Positions 36,848-46,504 are shown, counted from the stretch's first letter. The stretch is DNA of 64,000 bases from Ochrobactrum sp. Q0168 (GCF_016427605.1 NZ_JAELXQ010000004.1:124001-188000), one strand, 5' to 3'. The notes: generated by a model not told the origin, from the sequence alone. Numbers and translations: made by a program.

Positions 36848-37663
36848 CTACGAGCTTGGATTATCACGCTGGAAAATCCAGTCGTGATCGGGGTGGTTTT
36901 TGAAGCGCCATTTGCGTAGTGGGCCTGCCATGACATTGAGATAATACATCTCATAGCCATACGGCGAGCCGCAAGGATGGTGCCCCTTCGGAACCAGCAC
37001 GACATCGCCATCTGAAACGGCCATGGTTTCATCAAGGCTGCCGTCTTCGGTAAAGACGCGCTGGATGCCATAGCCTTGCGCCGGATTGAGCCGGTGATAG
37101 TAAGTTTCCTCCAGATAAGTCATTTCCGGATAATTGTCCTCGTCATGCCGATGCGGAGGGTAGGACGACCAGTTTCCCTGCGGTGTGAAAACTTCCGTCA
37201 CCAGCAGGCTGTCGGCGACATCGCGGCCTTCCATCGCGATATTGTGGATGTAGCGCGTGTTGGCGCCCTTGCCGCGCTGTTCCAGCGTCAGGCCCTTGGG
37301 CCCGAGTTTCTGCGCCTTGCGGCCGGGTTTGCCCGGGGCCGTACAGACGGCCAGAACGCAATCGGTCGTTGCTATCGCGATCCAATCGCTTTCCGCCGGG
37401 ACATAGACACAATGCGGCGGCAGCCTGTCGAACACGCTCATGCGTTCGCCCATCTCCCCAAAATCTTCCCCCGATGCGGTAATTCTGGCCTTGCCTTCCA
37501 CGAGCACGAGAATGACCTCGGTGGCGTTGGTCCGTTCGGAGACCGTGTCGCCCGGTTTCAGCCGGTAGAGACCGAACCCGACATAGCCCCATTCGGCGCT
37601 TTCCGGCGTAATGTCGTGGACTTTGCCATGCGTGCCTTGCGGCTTGCGTAACAGATTGGCCAT
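36848..37663 (-). CDS. iolB: 5-deoxy-glucuronate isomerase
   Basis: A 271-residue cupin-fold isomerase that converts 5-deoxy-glucuronate to 2-deoxy-5-keto-gluconate in myo-inositol breakdown. The family motifs SSYPPHRHDEDNYPEMTYLE and VPKGHHPCGSPYGYEMYYLN carry the metal-binding His and Glu. It is the last gene of the leftward iolCDEB operon, with a 3-base gap after iolE. Confidence 0.95.
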   Translation of the reverse strand: MANLLRKPQGTHGKVHDITPESAEWGYVGFGLYRLKPGDTVSERTNATEVILVLVEGKARITASGEDFGEMGERMSVFDRLPPHCVYVPAESDWIAIATTDCVLAVCTAPGKPGRKAQKLGPKGLTLEQRGKGANTRYIHNIAMEGRDVADSLLVTEVFTPQGNWSSYPPHRHDEDNYPEMTYLEETYYHRLNPAQGYGIQRVFTEDGSLDETMAVSDGDVVLVPKGHHPCGSPYGYEMYYLNVMAGPLRKWRFKNHPDHDWIFQRDNPSS

Positions 37664-37666
37664 GTC

Positions 37667-38569
37667 TCAGTCTCCCTTGTCGAGCCCTGCTTCCCTGGCG
37701 AATGCTTTGAGCGATTTCAGCCCCAGCGTCTGATATTCGAGCGGATTGCGAATATCCGGGTCCTGTTCGGCTTCGATGACGAGCCAGCCCCTATAGTTGT
37801 GCTTGGCAGCTTGCGCCAAAACGGGCACGAAATCGACCGCGCCATCCTTGTCGCCGGGGACTGTGAAAACGCCGCGACGCACCCCTTCAAGGAAGGAAAG
37901 GCTCTGGTCGCTGACTTCGGTGGCGATGGTCGGTCGAACATTCTTGGCGTGGATATGGCCGACGCGCGCCATATGCTTTTTCGCCACCCGCTCAGGATCG
38001 CCGCCGCCAAACAGGCAATGCCCGGTGTCGAGCAGGAGTTTGGTCGCCGGGCCGGTATGCTGCATCAGCAGGTCGATTTCGTCCTCGCTTTGCACAATCG
38101 TGCCCATATGGTGGTGATAAACAAGCGCGATCCCCTGTGCAGCCGCATGGACTGCGAGAGCCTCGACGCCAGCGCCGAAAGCTGCCCACCGGGCCTCTTC
38201 CAGTACGGGGCGTTCGGCAAGCGGCCTGTCGTTGTCGCCATGAATGGCGTTGGAGGTTTCGCAGACGATGATCACCTTTGAGCCCATGGCCTTCAGAAGA
38301 TCGAGCGCTGGCTGCATCGCGGCCTTCTCGTCTTCGACCGAATTGACAAGCAGGTTGAGCGAGTGCCAGCCGGAAACATAACGCAACCCGCGCGGTTCCA
38401 GCACAGCCTTGAGCGCTTGTGGTTCCTGCGGGAATTTATGGCCCTTTTCTATGCCGTCGAAGCCGATTCTCGCTGCTTCATCAAGGCATTGATCCAGTGT
38501 GATATGCGCGCCAAGGCTGCGGTCATCGTCATTGGACCAGGCAATGGGATTGGTGCCGTAAAGGATCAT
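37667..38569 (-). CDS. iolE: myo-inosose-2 dehydratase
   Basis: A 300-residue TIM-barrel enzyme of the xylose isomerase-like fold that dehydrates 2-keto-myo-inositol. It starts [40 protein letters not shown] and [16 protein letters not shown] are typical of Iol[11 protein letters not shown] near residue 215 carries further metal ligands. It lies between iolD and iolB with 3-base gaps, so the order matches the reaction pathway. Confidence 0.95.
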   Translation of the reverse strand: MILYGTNPIAWSNDDDRSLGAHITLDQCLDEAARIGFDGIEKGHKFPQEPQALKAVLEPRGLRYVSGWHSLNLLVNSVEDEKAAMQPALDLLKAMGSKVIIVCETSNAIHGDNDRPLAERPVLEEARWAAFGAGVEALAVHAAAQGIALVYHHHMGTIVQSEDEIDLLMQHTGPATKLLLDTGHCLFGGGDPERVAKKHMARVGHIHAKNVRPTIATEVSDQSLSFLEGVRRGVFTVPGDKDGAVDFVPVLAQAAKHNYRGWLVIEAEQDPDIRNPLEYQTLGLKSLKAFAREAGLDKGD

Positions 38570-38572
38570 CGG

Positions 38573-40396
38573 TCAGTTTCTTTCTTTCAGCTGGGCTTCA
38601 TAGTCACGGCGGGCAGCGCGCACCTGTTCGCGCTCCGATACTTCCGGCACGGCAACGTCCCACCACCAGCCGCCGGTGTCGGGCGTCGGGTAGGGATCAG
38701 TATCGATGACGATCACGCTTGTGCGTGGGCTTTCGCGTGTTTCGGCGAGGGCCGCTTCCAGCTCCTTGATGGAGGTAACCTTGCGCGTGTCGGCACCCAT
38801 GGCGCGGGCATGTGCGGCAAAGTCGATCTGCAACGGATTCACATGGGCGGCGTGGTCGAGCAGATTGTTGAACTCTGCGCCGCCTGTCGCCATTTGCAGC
38901 CGGTTGATGCAGCCAAAGCCGCGATTGTCGGTCAGGACAACGGTGATTTTCTGGCCCAGCATGACGGCGGTGGCGAGTTCGGAATTCGCCATCATGTAGG
39001 AGCCGTCGCCGACCATGACGATAACGTCGCGATCCGGTTCCGCCATCTTGATGCCAAGGCCGCCGGCAATTTCATAGCCCATGCAGGAGAAGCCATATTC
39101 CATGTGATAGGACATGGCGCGCCCGGCCTTCCAGAGCTGATGCAACTCGCCCGGCATCGTGCCGGCTGCGCACATGACGACCGTGTTCTCGCGTGACTGG
39201 CGCTGCACGGCCCCGATGACCTGCATGTCGGTCGGCAGGGCATTGCCTTCCGCTGGTGCTGCGGTGATACGGTCGGCATCGGCGAACCATTTGTCTTTCA
39301 AGCGCGTGTCGACCGGCTGGCGCTTGTAGCCTGAAAGCCCGGCTGCGAGCGCCTGCAAACCGATCCGCGCATCTGCCACTAGTGGCAAAGCATTGTGTTT
39401 CGACCCGTCATAGGGCTGAACGTTGAGCGATAGCAGTTTGCGACCCGGATGCTTGAACAGCGCCCATGAGCCGGTGGTAAAATCCTGAAAGCGGGTGCCA
39501 ATGCCGATCACCAGATCCGCTTCGGCGGCAATGGCATTGGCGCTGTCGGCACCCGTCACGCCGACGGGTCCAAAGTTGAGCGCGTGATCCCATGGCAGCG
39601 CGGATTTGCCAGCCTGCGTTTCGATGACGGGAATGCCGTGCGCTTCGGCGAATTGTTTCAATGCATCGTGCGCGCCGGAATAATGCACGCCGCCGCCCGC
39701 GACGATCACAGGCTTGGACGCGCTGCGGACGGCGGCGATGGCGGTTGCCAGTTCCAGCTCATCCGGTGGAGGGCGACGCCAATGCCAGACTTTCGGCGCG
39801 AAGAATTCCAGCGGCCAGTCATAGGCTTCCGCCTGAACATCCTGACAGAAGGCGAGCGTCACCGGGCCGCTATCGGCCGGGTCGGTCATGGTGCGGAAGG
39901 CGCGGGGCAGGGCGGTGAGGAGCTGTTCCGGCCGGGTGATGCGGTCGAAATAGCGGCTCACCGGGCGGAAACAGTCATTGACGGTCATGGTGCCGTCGCC
40001 GAAATCCTCGATCTGCTGCAGCACGGGATCAGGGCCGCGATTGGCGAAAACATCGCCGGGAATAAGCAGAACGGGCAGGCGGTTCACATGGGCAAGTGCT
40101 GCCGCCGTCACCATATTGGTCGCGCCGGGGCCGATGGAGGATGTAACGGCGCAGGCGCGCTTGCGGCCAAGCTGCTTGGTATAGGCAATGGCCGCATGGG
40201 CCATGGTCTGCTCATTATGGCCGCGCCATGTCGGCAGCTGCTCGCGGATGCCATAGAGCGCTTCGCCCAGCCCCGCCACATTGCCATGACCGAAAATGGC
40301 CCAGACGCCCGCGATAAATGTGTCGCCTTCCGGCGTCATCTGGTTCGCGAGATAACGCACCAGCGCTTGCGCGGCGGTCAGTCGAACGGTTGTCAT
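38573..40396 (-). CDS. iolD: 3D-(3,5/4)-trihydroxycyclohexane-1,2-dione hydrolase
   Basis: A 607-residue thiamine diphosphate enzyme that opens the ring of the inositol-derived dione. It has the typical three-domain layout: IFGHGNVAGLGEAL at the N-terminus, the central domain, and MVGDGSYMMANSELATAVML as the TPP-binding GDG motif. GGGAGGAG lies five bases before ATG 40396, an almost perfect ribosome site and a possible target of the anti-Shine-Dalgarno small RNAs. An upstream in-frame start at 40450 would overlap iolC. Confidence 0.95.
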   Translation of the reverse strand: MTTVRLTAAQALVRYLANQMTPEGDTFIAGVWAIFGHGNVAGLGEALYGIREQLPTWRGHNEQTMAHAAIAYTKQLGRKRACAVTSSIGPGATNMVTAAALAHVNRLPVLLIPGDVFANRGPDPVLQQIEDFGDGTMTVNDCFRPVSRYFDRITRPEQLLTALPRAFRTMTDPADSGPVTLAFCQDVQAEAYDWPLEFFAPKVWHWRRPPPDELELATAIAAVRSASKPVIVAGGGVHYSGAHDALKQFAEAHGIPVIETQAGKSALPWDHALNFGPVGVTGADSANAIAAEADLVIGIGTRFQDFTTGSWALFKHPGRKLLSLNVQPYDGSKHNALPLVADARIGLQALAAGLSGYKRQPVDTRLKDKWFADADRITAAPAEGNALPTDMQVIGAVQRQSRENTVVMCAAGTMPGELHQLWKAGRAMSYHMEYGFSCMGYEIAGGLGIKMAEPDRDVIVMVGDGSYMMANSELATAVMLGQKITVVLTDNRGFGCINRLQMATGGAEFNNLLDHAAHVNPLQIDFAAHARAMGADTRKVTSIKELEAALAETRESPRTSVIVIDTDPYPTPDTGGWWWDVAVPEVSEREQVRAARRDYEAQLKERN

Positions 40397-40416
40397 GTCT
40401 CCTCCCGAGATATGAA

Positions 40417-42321
40417 TCAGTGTCTGCGCACTCTGTCCCAGACATCGCACAGGTTTTTGTAGCGCGCGACCATTTCGGCAACGGCCTCATCGTCGCTGAT
40501 CTTGCCGTTGAGCCATTTGCGCGCTGCGTCACCAAAGATGGTTCTGCCGACGGCAAAGCCTTTCACAAGATCGAAGCCCGCAGCTACCGCGAGGCTCGAT
40601 TCCAGCTCCTCCGCTGGCGCATCAAGCCCAAGAACGACAATACCCCGCGTGTATGGATCGTTGCGGGTGATGGCTTCACAGGCATTGGCCCAGGCCGCCT
40701 TGGTCTTCATCGGTTCCAGCTTCCACCAGTCGGGATAGACGCCGATATCGTAGAAACGCTGGATGACGCGGGCGGTAGTTTCGTCATCGACCGGGCCTGC
40801 CTTGGACGGAATGACCTCCAGCAGAAATTCCAGCCGGTTGCGGCGCGCCGCCGTAAACAACCGTTGGACGGTCGCTTCCTGTTCGGCCTTCATCTCCGCC
40901 GTATCGTCCGGATGGTAGAAACAGAGGAGCTTCACCACATGTTCCACCGGCCATTCCACCAGCCCGCCGCAATCGGCTCCGAGATCCGGTTCCAGCTTTA
41001 GCGGACGCGATCCCGGCCATTCGGTCGGTCGCCCGATCCACAGGCCGGAACCAGCCGCACGGTAGAGCGCCTCCCGGCCCAACCTGCCGTCGCACAGGAT
41101 GCCATAGCCGCTGCTGCCGCCGGAAACCTGCAAGGCGGCGTCGAGGCAGAGACGTTTGAACGCGCCGATCTTGGCGTTATCCACGCCAGCCTCGGCAGCC
41201 ATTTCTTCCAGCTGGATGCGATGGTCGAAAGCGAAAACCCGCATATGCGGCCAGTCACCATTGCGGTTGGTGGACCAGTGCACCTGTTCCAGTTGCGCAT
41301 CCTTGCGCAGCGCCTGATTGCGAATGCCGGTGCGGAAGAAATATTGCATTTCTTCGAAGCTTGGATAAGCGGGCGTGCAGCCATGCCGGGAGACGGCGAA
41401 TGCGCCGCAGGCATTGGCGAATTTCAGGCTGGTCGGCCAGTCTTCGCCTTTCAGCCAGCCGCGCAACAGGCCGGACATGAAGCCGTCGCCTGCGCCCAGC
41501 ACATTGAAAACTTCGATGGGAAAGCCTTCTCCGCTCTGTCCCTTGTCGAGATCGTCCGGAATATCGCCTTCGAAAACCACCGCGCCCATCGGACCTCGTT
41601 TGCAGACAAGGACGGCATCGGTGATCTTGCGAACGGCGTTGAGGGCAGCGAGCGTATCGGTGGAGCCGCCTGCAATGTGAAACTCTTCTTCCGTGCCGAC
41701 GATGAGATCGAAAAGCGGCAGGCTCGATTGCAGCTTGGCCGTGACGGCAGCAGATTCGATGAAGCGATTTTCACCGTCGCCATGGCCCGACAGACCCCAG
41801 AGATTGGGGCGATAGTCGATATCGAGCGCGGTGCGGCTACCATTCTGGCGCGCAAGGCGCAGCGCCTTCAGGACAGCGGCTTCGGTGCGGGGATGCGACA
41901 GATGAGTGCCGGTTGCGAGTACGCATCCGGCCTCAGCGATGAAATCTGGGTCGATATCATCTTCGCAGAGCGCCATGTCCGCGCAGTTCTCGCGGTAGAA
42001 AATGAGCGGAAAATGCTGCTGGTCGCGGATGCCCAAAATGACGAGTGCCGTCAAACGCTGCGGATCGGTGATGATACCACGGGTATCGACGCCTTCCCGT
42101 TCCAGCTCGCGCAGCAGGAAACGCCCCATATGCTCGTCGCCGACCCGCGTGATCAGCGCGGATTTGAGGCCGAGCCGGGCGGTGCCCGTCGCGATATTGG
42201 TCGGTGAGCCGCCGACATATTTGTTGAAGGAAGCCATATCTTCAAGAAGGCCGCCGATCTGCGCGCCATAGAGGTCCACTGAAGACCGGCCAATCGTTAT
42301 CAAGTCGAGCGGCTTCTCCAT
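40417..42321 (-). CDS. iolC: 5-dehydro-2-deoxygluconokinase fused to a DUF2090 (aldolase-like) domain
   Basis: A 634-residue fusion. Residues 1 to about 320 are a PfkB kinase, with NIATGTARLGLKSALITRVG and the GAGDGFMSGLLRG anion-hole motif. It phosphorylates 2-deoxy-5-keto-gluconate. Residues about 330-634 are a DUF2090 domain, a TIM-barrel resembling class I aldolases, so the next step (IolJ-type cleavage) may be carried on the same chain. No separate iolJ is seen here. ATG 42321 is used, with GGAGGA upstream; MPREE at 42345 overlaps that site. Confidence 0.93.
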   Translation of the reverse strand: MEKPLDLITIGRSSVDLYGAQIGGLLEDMASFNKYVGGSPTNIATGTARLGLKSALITRVGDEHMGRFLLRELEREGVDTRGIITDPQRLTALVILGIRDQQHFPLIFYRENCADMALCEDDIDPDFIAEAGCVLATGTHLSHPRTEAAVLKALRLARQNGSRTALDIDYRPNLWGLSGHGDGENRFIESAAVTAKLQSSLPLFDLIVGTEEEFHIAGGSTDTLAALNAVRKITDAVLVCKRGPMGAVVFEGDIPDDLDKGQSGEGFPIEVFNVLGAGDGFMSGLLRGWLKGEDWPTSLKFANACGAFAVSRHGCTPAYPSFEEMQYFFRTGIRNQALRKDAQLEQVHWSTNRNGDWPHMRVFAFDHRIQLEEMAAEAGVDNAKIGAFKRLCLDAALQVSGGSSGYGILCDGRLGREALYRAAGSGLWIGRPTEWPGSRPLKLEPDLGADCGGLVEWPVEHVVKLLCFYHPDDTAEMKAEQEATVQRLFTAARRNRLEFLLEVIPSKAGPVDDETTARVIQRFYDIGVYPDWWKLEPMKTKAAWANACEAITRNDPYTRGIVVLGLDAPAEELESSLAVAAGFDLVKGFAVGRTIFGDAARKWLNGKISDDEAVAEMVARYKNLCDVWDRVRRH

Positions 42322-42416
42322 GAAATGCGCTTCCTCCCTCGGCATCTCTTACGATGACCGCAATGCGATTCTGTGCGCATAGCAGTTATTCCATTTCTGA
42401 TTAAAATGGATTTATT

Positions 42417-42442
42417 ATTCTATTTCAACTTAAAAATAGAAT
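42417..42442. promoter_or_regulatory. Candidate IolR operator upstream of iolC
   Basis: ATTCTATTT (42417-42425) and AAATAGAAT (42434-42442) form a perfect 9-bp-arm dyad with an 8-base gap. A related dyad, TCCATTT/AAATGGA, lies just downstream toward iolC at about 42390-42410. Regulator binding is inferred from recurrence of ATTCTA arms near the rpiR gene. Confidence 0.5.
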
Positions 42443-43272
42443 TAGCCCGTTTGGCGAGCCGTGCCGACGGCAACCGCAAGCGCAATAGCAAGGCAGAGAG
42501 TGGCGGAAAGGGAACGAAACGCGCCGAAATCCACTTCGGACACCAGCAGGGTCTGGCGTGATAGCTTGCTCAGGGGGCTGACGATGGTATCCGTGATGCC
42601 TACCACATCGACGCTGCGCGCGGCAGCGGCTTCTGCCATTTCAATGGTCTCGGCGGAGTAGGGTGAAAAGGTGATTGCCAAAAGCACATCGCCCTTGCGG
42701 ATTGCGTGCAAGTTTTCCAGCTTGCCGACGGCGCTGTGCAGCATGGCCGGAACCTGCATCTTTTCCAGCGCATATGCGAGATAGCTTGCCACCGGAAACG
42801 CGCGGCGGATGCCGACGAGGTGGATCGTCTCGGCGCGGGCGAGAATCTCGACGGCCCTTTCCAGCGCTTCCGGTTCTATGGTCTTGAGCAGGCCCTCGAG
42901 CGATGTGCGGCCCGCTTCGGCAAATTCCGCCAGCAGGGCAGGCGCACTGTTCGCCGCCGTCTCGCGCAAATGCTCCAGACGGGTCGAATAGTCCGGCCAG
43001 CCGCCGGCATAGGATTCGCGGAAAAGCTTCTGCATCTCCGAAAAGCCGGAAAAGCCCAGCAATTGGCAAAACCGCATGAAGGCCGAGCTTTGCACGCCCG
43101 CGCCATCGGCCATTTCCGCGACCGTCGAAACCGCGATGCGGTCCTGATTGGCCGCGACATAATCCGCGCATTGCTTCAGCCGTTTCGGCAGACGGTCGGA
43201 AACGTCCAGCAGGCGCGCTTCGAATTCCTTGACGGTGGTTGGGGCTGGGGATGAAGCGGAAACTGTATCCAT
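42442..43272 (-). CDS. iolR: RpiR-family regulator of inositol genes (IolR-like)
   Basis: A 276-residue RpiR protein: N-terminal HTH_6 domain (residues about 10-90, TVAEMADGAGVQSSAFMRFC) and C-terminal SIS domain that would bind an inositol-derived phosphosugar. It lies between iolC and iolG and reads leftward, so it is upstream of and in line with iolCDEB. In rhizobia a RpiR-type IolR represses the iol genes. The symbol rests on this context; it is unrelated in family to the Bacillus DeoR-type IolR. Confidence 0.85.
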   Translation of the reverse strand: MDTVSASSPAPTTVKEFEARLLDVSDRLPKRLKQCADYVAANQDRIAVSTVAEMADGAGVQSSAFMRFCQLLGFSGFSEMQKLFRESYAGGWPDYSTRLEHLRETAANSAPALLAEFAEAGRTSLEGLLKTIEPEALERAVEILARAETIHLVGIRRAFPVASYLAYALEKMQVPAMLHSAVGKLENLHAIRKGDVLLAITFSPYSAETIEMAEAAAARSVDVVGITDTIVSPLSKLSRQTLLVSEVDFGAFRSLSATLCLAIALAVAVGTARQTG

Positions 43273-43315
43273 TGCGGACTTTCCAAAAACGGTATCTTGA
43301 CAATCTTTATACTAC

Positions 43316-43333
43316 ATTCTAGCAAAATAGAAT
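43316..43333. promoter_or_regulatory. Candidate IolR operator between iolR and iolG
   Basis: ATTCTA-gcaaaa-TAGAAT is a perfect dyad. A second acattctagc direct copy starts at 43376, near iolG, and AT-rich TATTCC half-sites lie between. These could be sites for the adjacent regulator. Confidence 0.5.
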
Positions 43334-43458
43334 AAATATTCCAATATGTCTTGCGCGCGATCCCCAATAAACGGGACATTCTAGCGGTAAATGCATCGGT
43401 TGGAATATCAAGCATTTTTGTAGCCGTCCAACGGCGGTTTCCTGGGAGGGATAAGGCA

Positions 43459-44463
43459 ATGGTGACACGTCTGGCACTGCTTGGCGCAGGTCGCATCGGC
43501 AAGGTTCATGCGGGCGCAATAGCGTCGGACAGGCGCGCGAGACTGGTCGCAGTTGCTGACCCCAATGAAGCGGCAGCGCACGCTATTGCCGACGCTGCCG
43601 GTGCGGAAGTCCGCACAATTGAGGAGATCGAAAAGTCGGATGATGTTGACGCCGTGCTGATCTGCACGCCGACCAACACCCATGCCGACCTGATCGAGCG
43701 CTTTGCGCGGGCTGGCAAGGCGGTGTTCTGCGAAAAGCCGATTGATCTCGATATTGCCCGCGTGCGCGCCTGTCTAAAAGTCATCGAGGAACCCGGCGCG
43801 AAGGTGATGCTCGGCTTCAACCGCCGTTTCGATCCGCATTTTGTCGCCGTGCGCAAGGCGATTGACGATGGCCAGATCGGCAAGGTCGAAATGGTGACGA
43901 TCACCAGCCGCGATCCGGGCGCGCCGCCAGCTGAATATATCAAGGTTTCAGGCGGGATATTCCGCGACATGACGATCCATGATTTCGACATGGCGCGTTT
44001 TCTTCTCGGCGAGGAAATCGAGAATGTGTCGGCCTCGGCCTCGGTGCTGGTGGACCCGAAGATCGGTGAGCTCGGCGATTATGATAGCGCCAGCGTCATC
44101 CTCACCACGGCGTCTGGCCGTCAGTGCGTAATTTCCAATTCGCGCCGCGCCTCCTATGGCTACGATCAGCGCATCGAAGTGCATGGTTCGCTGGGCGCTG
44201 CGTCGGCGGAAAACCAGCGTCCGGTGTCGATAGAAATCGCTTCGAAGGATGGTTATACCCGCCCGCCGCTGCATGATTTCTTCATGACACGCTATACGCA
44301 GGCCTATGCGGCGGAAATTGCTTCTTTCATTGATGCGCTGGATAGCGGCAAAGCGCCGTCGCCTTCCGCCGAGGATGGCTTGCGGGCCCTTGCTCTGGCC
44401 GAGGCGGCATTGCGCTCGGTCAAAGAGGGGCGCCGTGTGAAAGTTGCGGACGTTCTCGCTTAA
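43459..44463 (+). CDS. iolG: Inositol 2-dehydrogenase
   Basis: A 334-residue Gfo/Idh/MocA oxidoreductase that oxidises myo-inositol to 2-keto-myo-inositol with NAD. The Rossmann motif is LLGAGRIGKVHAGAIAS at the N-terminus, the EKP motif is VFCEKPIDL near residue 95, and the catalytic His lies in RDMTIHDFDMARFLLG. GGGAGGGATAAGGC precedes ATG 43459. It is divergent from iolR and supplies the substrate of IolE, so the locus covers steps IolG, E, D, B and C. Confidence 0.93.
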   Translation: MVTRLALLGAGRIGKVHAGAIASDRRARLVAVADPNEAAAHAIADAAGAEVRTIEEIEKSDDVDAVLICTPTNTHADLIERFARAGKAVFCEKPIDLDIARVRACLKVIEEPGAKVMLGFNRRFDPHFVAVRKAIDDGQIGKVEMVTITSRDPGAPPAEYIKVSGGIFRDMTIHDFDMARFLLGEEIENVSASASVLVDPKIGELGDYDSASVILTTASGRQCVISNSRRASYGYDQRIEVHGSLGAASAENQRPVSIEIASKDGYTRPPLHDFFMTRYTQAYAAEIASFIDALDSGKAPSPSAEDGLRALALAEAALRSVKEGRRVKVADVLA

Positions 44464-44512
44464 GCGTTGATTTCCGTTTGCCTTTCCCGCCGCGAGGCTG
44501 CGATATGCGGAT

Positions 44513-45589
44513 ATGGCTTACAAAATCGATGACCTGCCGCTTGAGGAGCTTTTCCTTGCCGTGACCAGCGCGACTGCCGCGCTGACACGGCTGGACGAGC
44601 GGCTGGCGCGTTCGCCCATTTGTGACGGATTGATACGGCGCATGCATATGCAGGACGCCGTTTCGTCCATGTGGCTGGAAGGCGAACTGGTGCATCTGGA
44701 GGATCTGGTGCTCCATGATGCGCTGATGGACAGCCGCACGCCCAGCCATGCCCTGACCGTCGCCCATGCGGTGCTGCGTATGCGCCGCCAGATTGCAGGC
44801 CGTGCGGCAGGTTGGGCGTTAAGCCCCGCCGGTATGCGGCAGCTCTTGGGGCTTAACCCCGACGTCGCTGAAACACCAGAGCCGGAGCCATCCGCTCTGT
44901 CCGACGATGACGACAGCGATCCGCTGCTCGATGATATCGATGCGCTTCTGGCGCGAACGGACGCCCTGTTGAAAGGCGTGACCAGTGAAGCGCGCAAGCC
45001 CAAGCCTTTGCCGCGCGATACGCTGATCTATGAGGACGACTGGGACGAAGCCGAGCGTCTGCAGGAATGGCGCGCTATCTTCGATTCAACCCGGCATCTG
45101 CCGCCGCTCTTGCGCGCTGCAATCATGCATGACGCCTGGTTTTCCATGCAGGTGGTGCAGCGTTCGTCGTGGATTGGCCGTCTGTTGACGGCTTCCTTTC
45201 TACGCCAGTCCGGCATTGCCGCCAATCACCTGCCAGCGATCAGTGTCGGATTGCAGACGAAAAAGCCCAACGAACGCCGTTCGCCAAACCGGCTTATGCG
45301 CCTCAAGGTTTTTCTGGCGGCAATCGAAGAGGCTGCCGAAGCGGGCATGAAGGAGCATGACCGCCTCATGCTGGCGCGCGAGCAGATGCATCGCAAGCTG
45401 AAGGGTCGCCGATCCAATTCGCGTTTGCCGCAATTGATGGAGATGATCCTGAGCAATCCGCTGGTTTCCAGCCAGATGATCGAGAAGGAACTGCAAGTCA
45501 CGCAGCAGGGCGCGTTGAAGCTGATCGGCGAGCTCAATGTGCGGGAAATGACCGGGCGAGGCCGCTTTCGCGCCTGGGGCGTGTTGTAG
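44513..45589 (+). CDS. RHE_PE00001 family protein (DUF1612/HTH-like)
   Basis: A 358-residue protein of the RHE_PE00001 type known mainly from Rhizobiales. The N-terminal part has the SSMWLEGELVHLEDLVLHDA segment; a middle acidic, low-complexity stretch (about residues 120-160) is followed by a C-terminal helix-turn-helix-like region ending MTGRGRFRAWGVL. Such proteins may bind DNA and are often plasmid or secondary-replicon encoded. It lies 49 bases after iolG on the same strand and 6 bases before the convergent oxyR. A specific role is not known. Confidence 0.8.
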   Translation: MAYKIDDLPLEELFLAVTSATAALTRLDERLARSPICDGLIRRMHMQDAVSSMWLEGELVHLEDLVLHDALMDSRTPSHALTVAHAVLRMRRQIAGRAAGWALSPAGMRQLLGLNPDVAETPEPEPSALSDDDDSDPLLDDIDALLARTDALLKGVTSEARKPKPLPRDTLIYEDDWDEAERLQEWRAIFDSTRHLPPLLRAAIMHDAWFSMQVVQRSSWIGRLLTASFLRQSGIAANHLPAISVGLQTKKPNERRSPNRLMRLKVFLAAIEEAAEAGMKEHDRLMLAREQMHRKLKGRRSNSRLPQLMEMILSNPLVSSQMIEKELQVTQQGALKLIGELNVREMTGRGRFRAWGVL

Positions 45590-45595
45590 TCACCA

Positions 45596-46504
45596 TCAGG
45601 CTTCGTTGCCCATGCAGTTGTCGCGCAGATGGTTGGCGAATAACTGGAATTCGTTGCGCCGCGCGGCATTGGCCCGCCACGCCAGAACCAGCGAGCGGAA
45701 ATTGTTCTTGCCCTCATAGGGCACAATGCTGAGATCAGTGCCCCGCGCCACATTGGCCTTGACCGCCAACTCCGGCAGCAGCGTGACACCCATGCCAAAC
45801 TGCACGAGCTGAACCAGCGTCATGATGCTGGTGGCATGCACATCGCCGCCGCTTTGCGCAGGCTTCGAACCGATGGCCGCCATCACATGTTCACGCAGGC
45901 AATGGCCGCTTTCCAAAAGCAGGAAAGGTTCGTCCAGCAGATCGTCGGCATCGACGCGGTCCCTGTTGGCAAGCGCATGGTCGCGGCGCACGGCCAGAAA
46001 GAACGGGTCACGCCCGATCTCCGCCATTTCGAACTCGTCGAGATCATAGGGATGCGCCACAAGCGCCACATCCAGCGTGCCGGAGCGCAGACTCTCAAGC
46101 AGGCTGCGCGTCAGCCCTTCACGCACGGTCAATTGCAGCTCGGGAAAGGCCTTGGCTGTCGCAGGCAGGACTTTCGGCAGGAAAAACGGTGCGACAGATG
46201 GAATAACACCCAGCCGCAGGCGCGTGGTCAGCGGGCGCTCGGCCTGACGGGCATGTGCGGGCAATTCTTCAATGCGCGCAACAATATCACGGGCGCGGGC
46301 CAGAAAATCTTCTCCGGCAGGCAGTAGCTGCATGCGTCGGCCCGTCCGGTCGATCAATGTGACGCCCAGTTCCGCTTCCAGCGCCTGAATAGCAGCGCTC
46401 AAGGTTGACTGGGTGACGCCGACGGCATCCGCGGCGCGCGAAAACGACCCTGCCTGTACGAGCGAGAGAAAATAGTGGAGCTGGCGGACGCTGATATTGA
46501 GCAT
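45596..46504 (-). CDS. oxyR: LysR-family hydrogen peroxide sensor OxyR
   Basis: A 302-residue LysR regulator with an N-terminal helix-turn-helix (about residues 1-62) and a C-terminal ligand-like domain. The peroxide-sensing motif ESGHCLREH is present, with Cys202. The second redox Cys of Escherichia coli OxyR, nine residues later, is Ile211 here; the only other Cys in this domain is Cys297 near the C-terminus. The gene is divergent from ahpC, the normal OxyR target, across a dyad-containing promoter region. Confidence 0.92.
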   Translation of the reverse strand: MLNISVRQLHYFLSLVQAGSFSRAADAVGVTQSTLSAAIQALEAELGVTLIDRTGRRMQLLPAGEDFLARARDIVARIEELPAHARQAERPLTTRLRLGVIPSVAPFFLPKVLPATAKAFPELQLTVREGLTRSLLESLRSGTLDVALVAHPYDLDEFEMAEIGRDPFFLAVRRDHALANRDRVDADDLLDEPFLLLESGHCLREHVMAAIGSKPAQSGGDVHATSIMTLVQLVQFGMGVTLLPELAVKANVARGTDLSIVPYEGKNNFRSLVLAWRANAARRNEFQLFANHLRDNCMGNEA

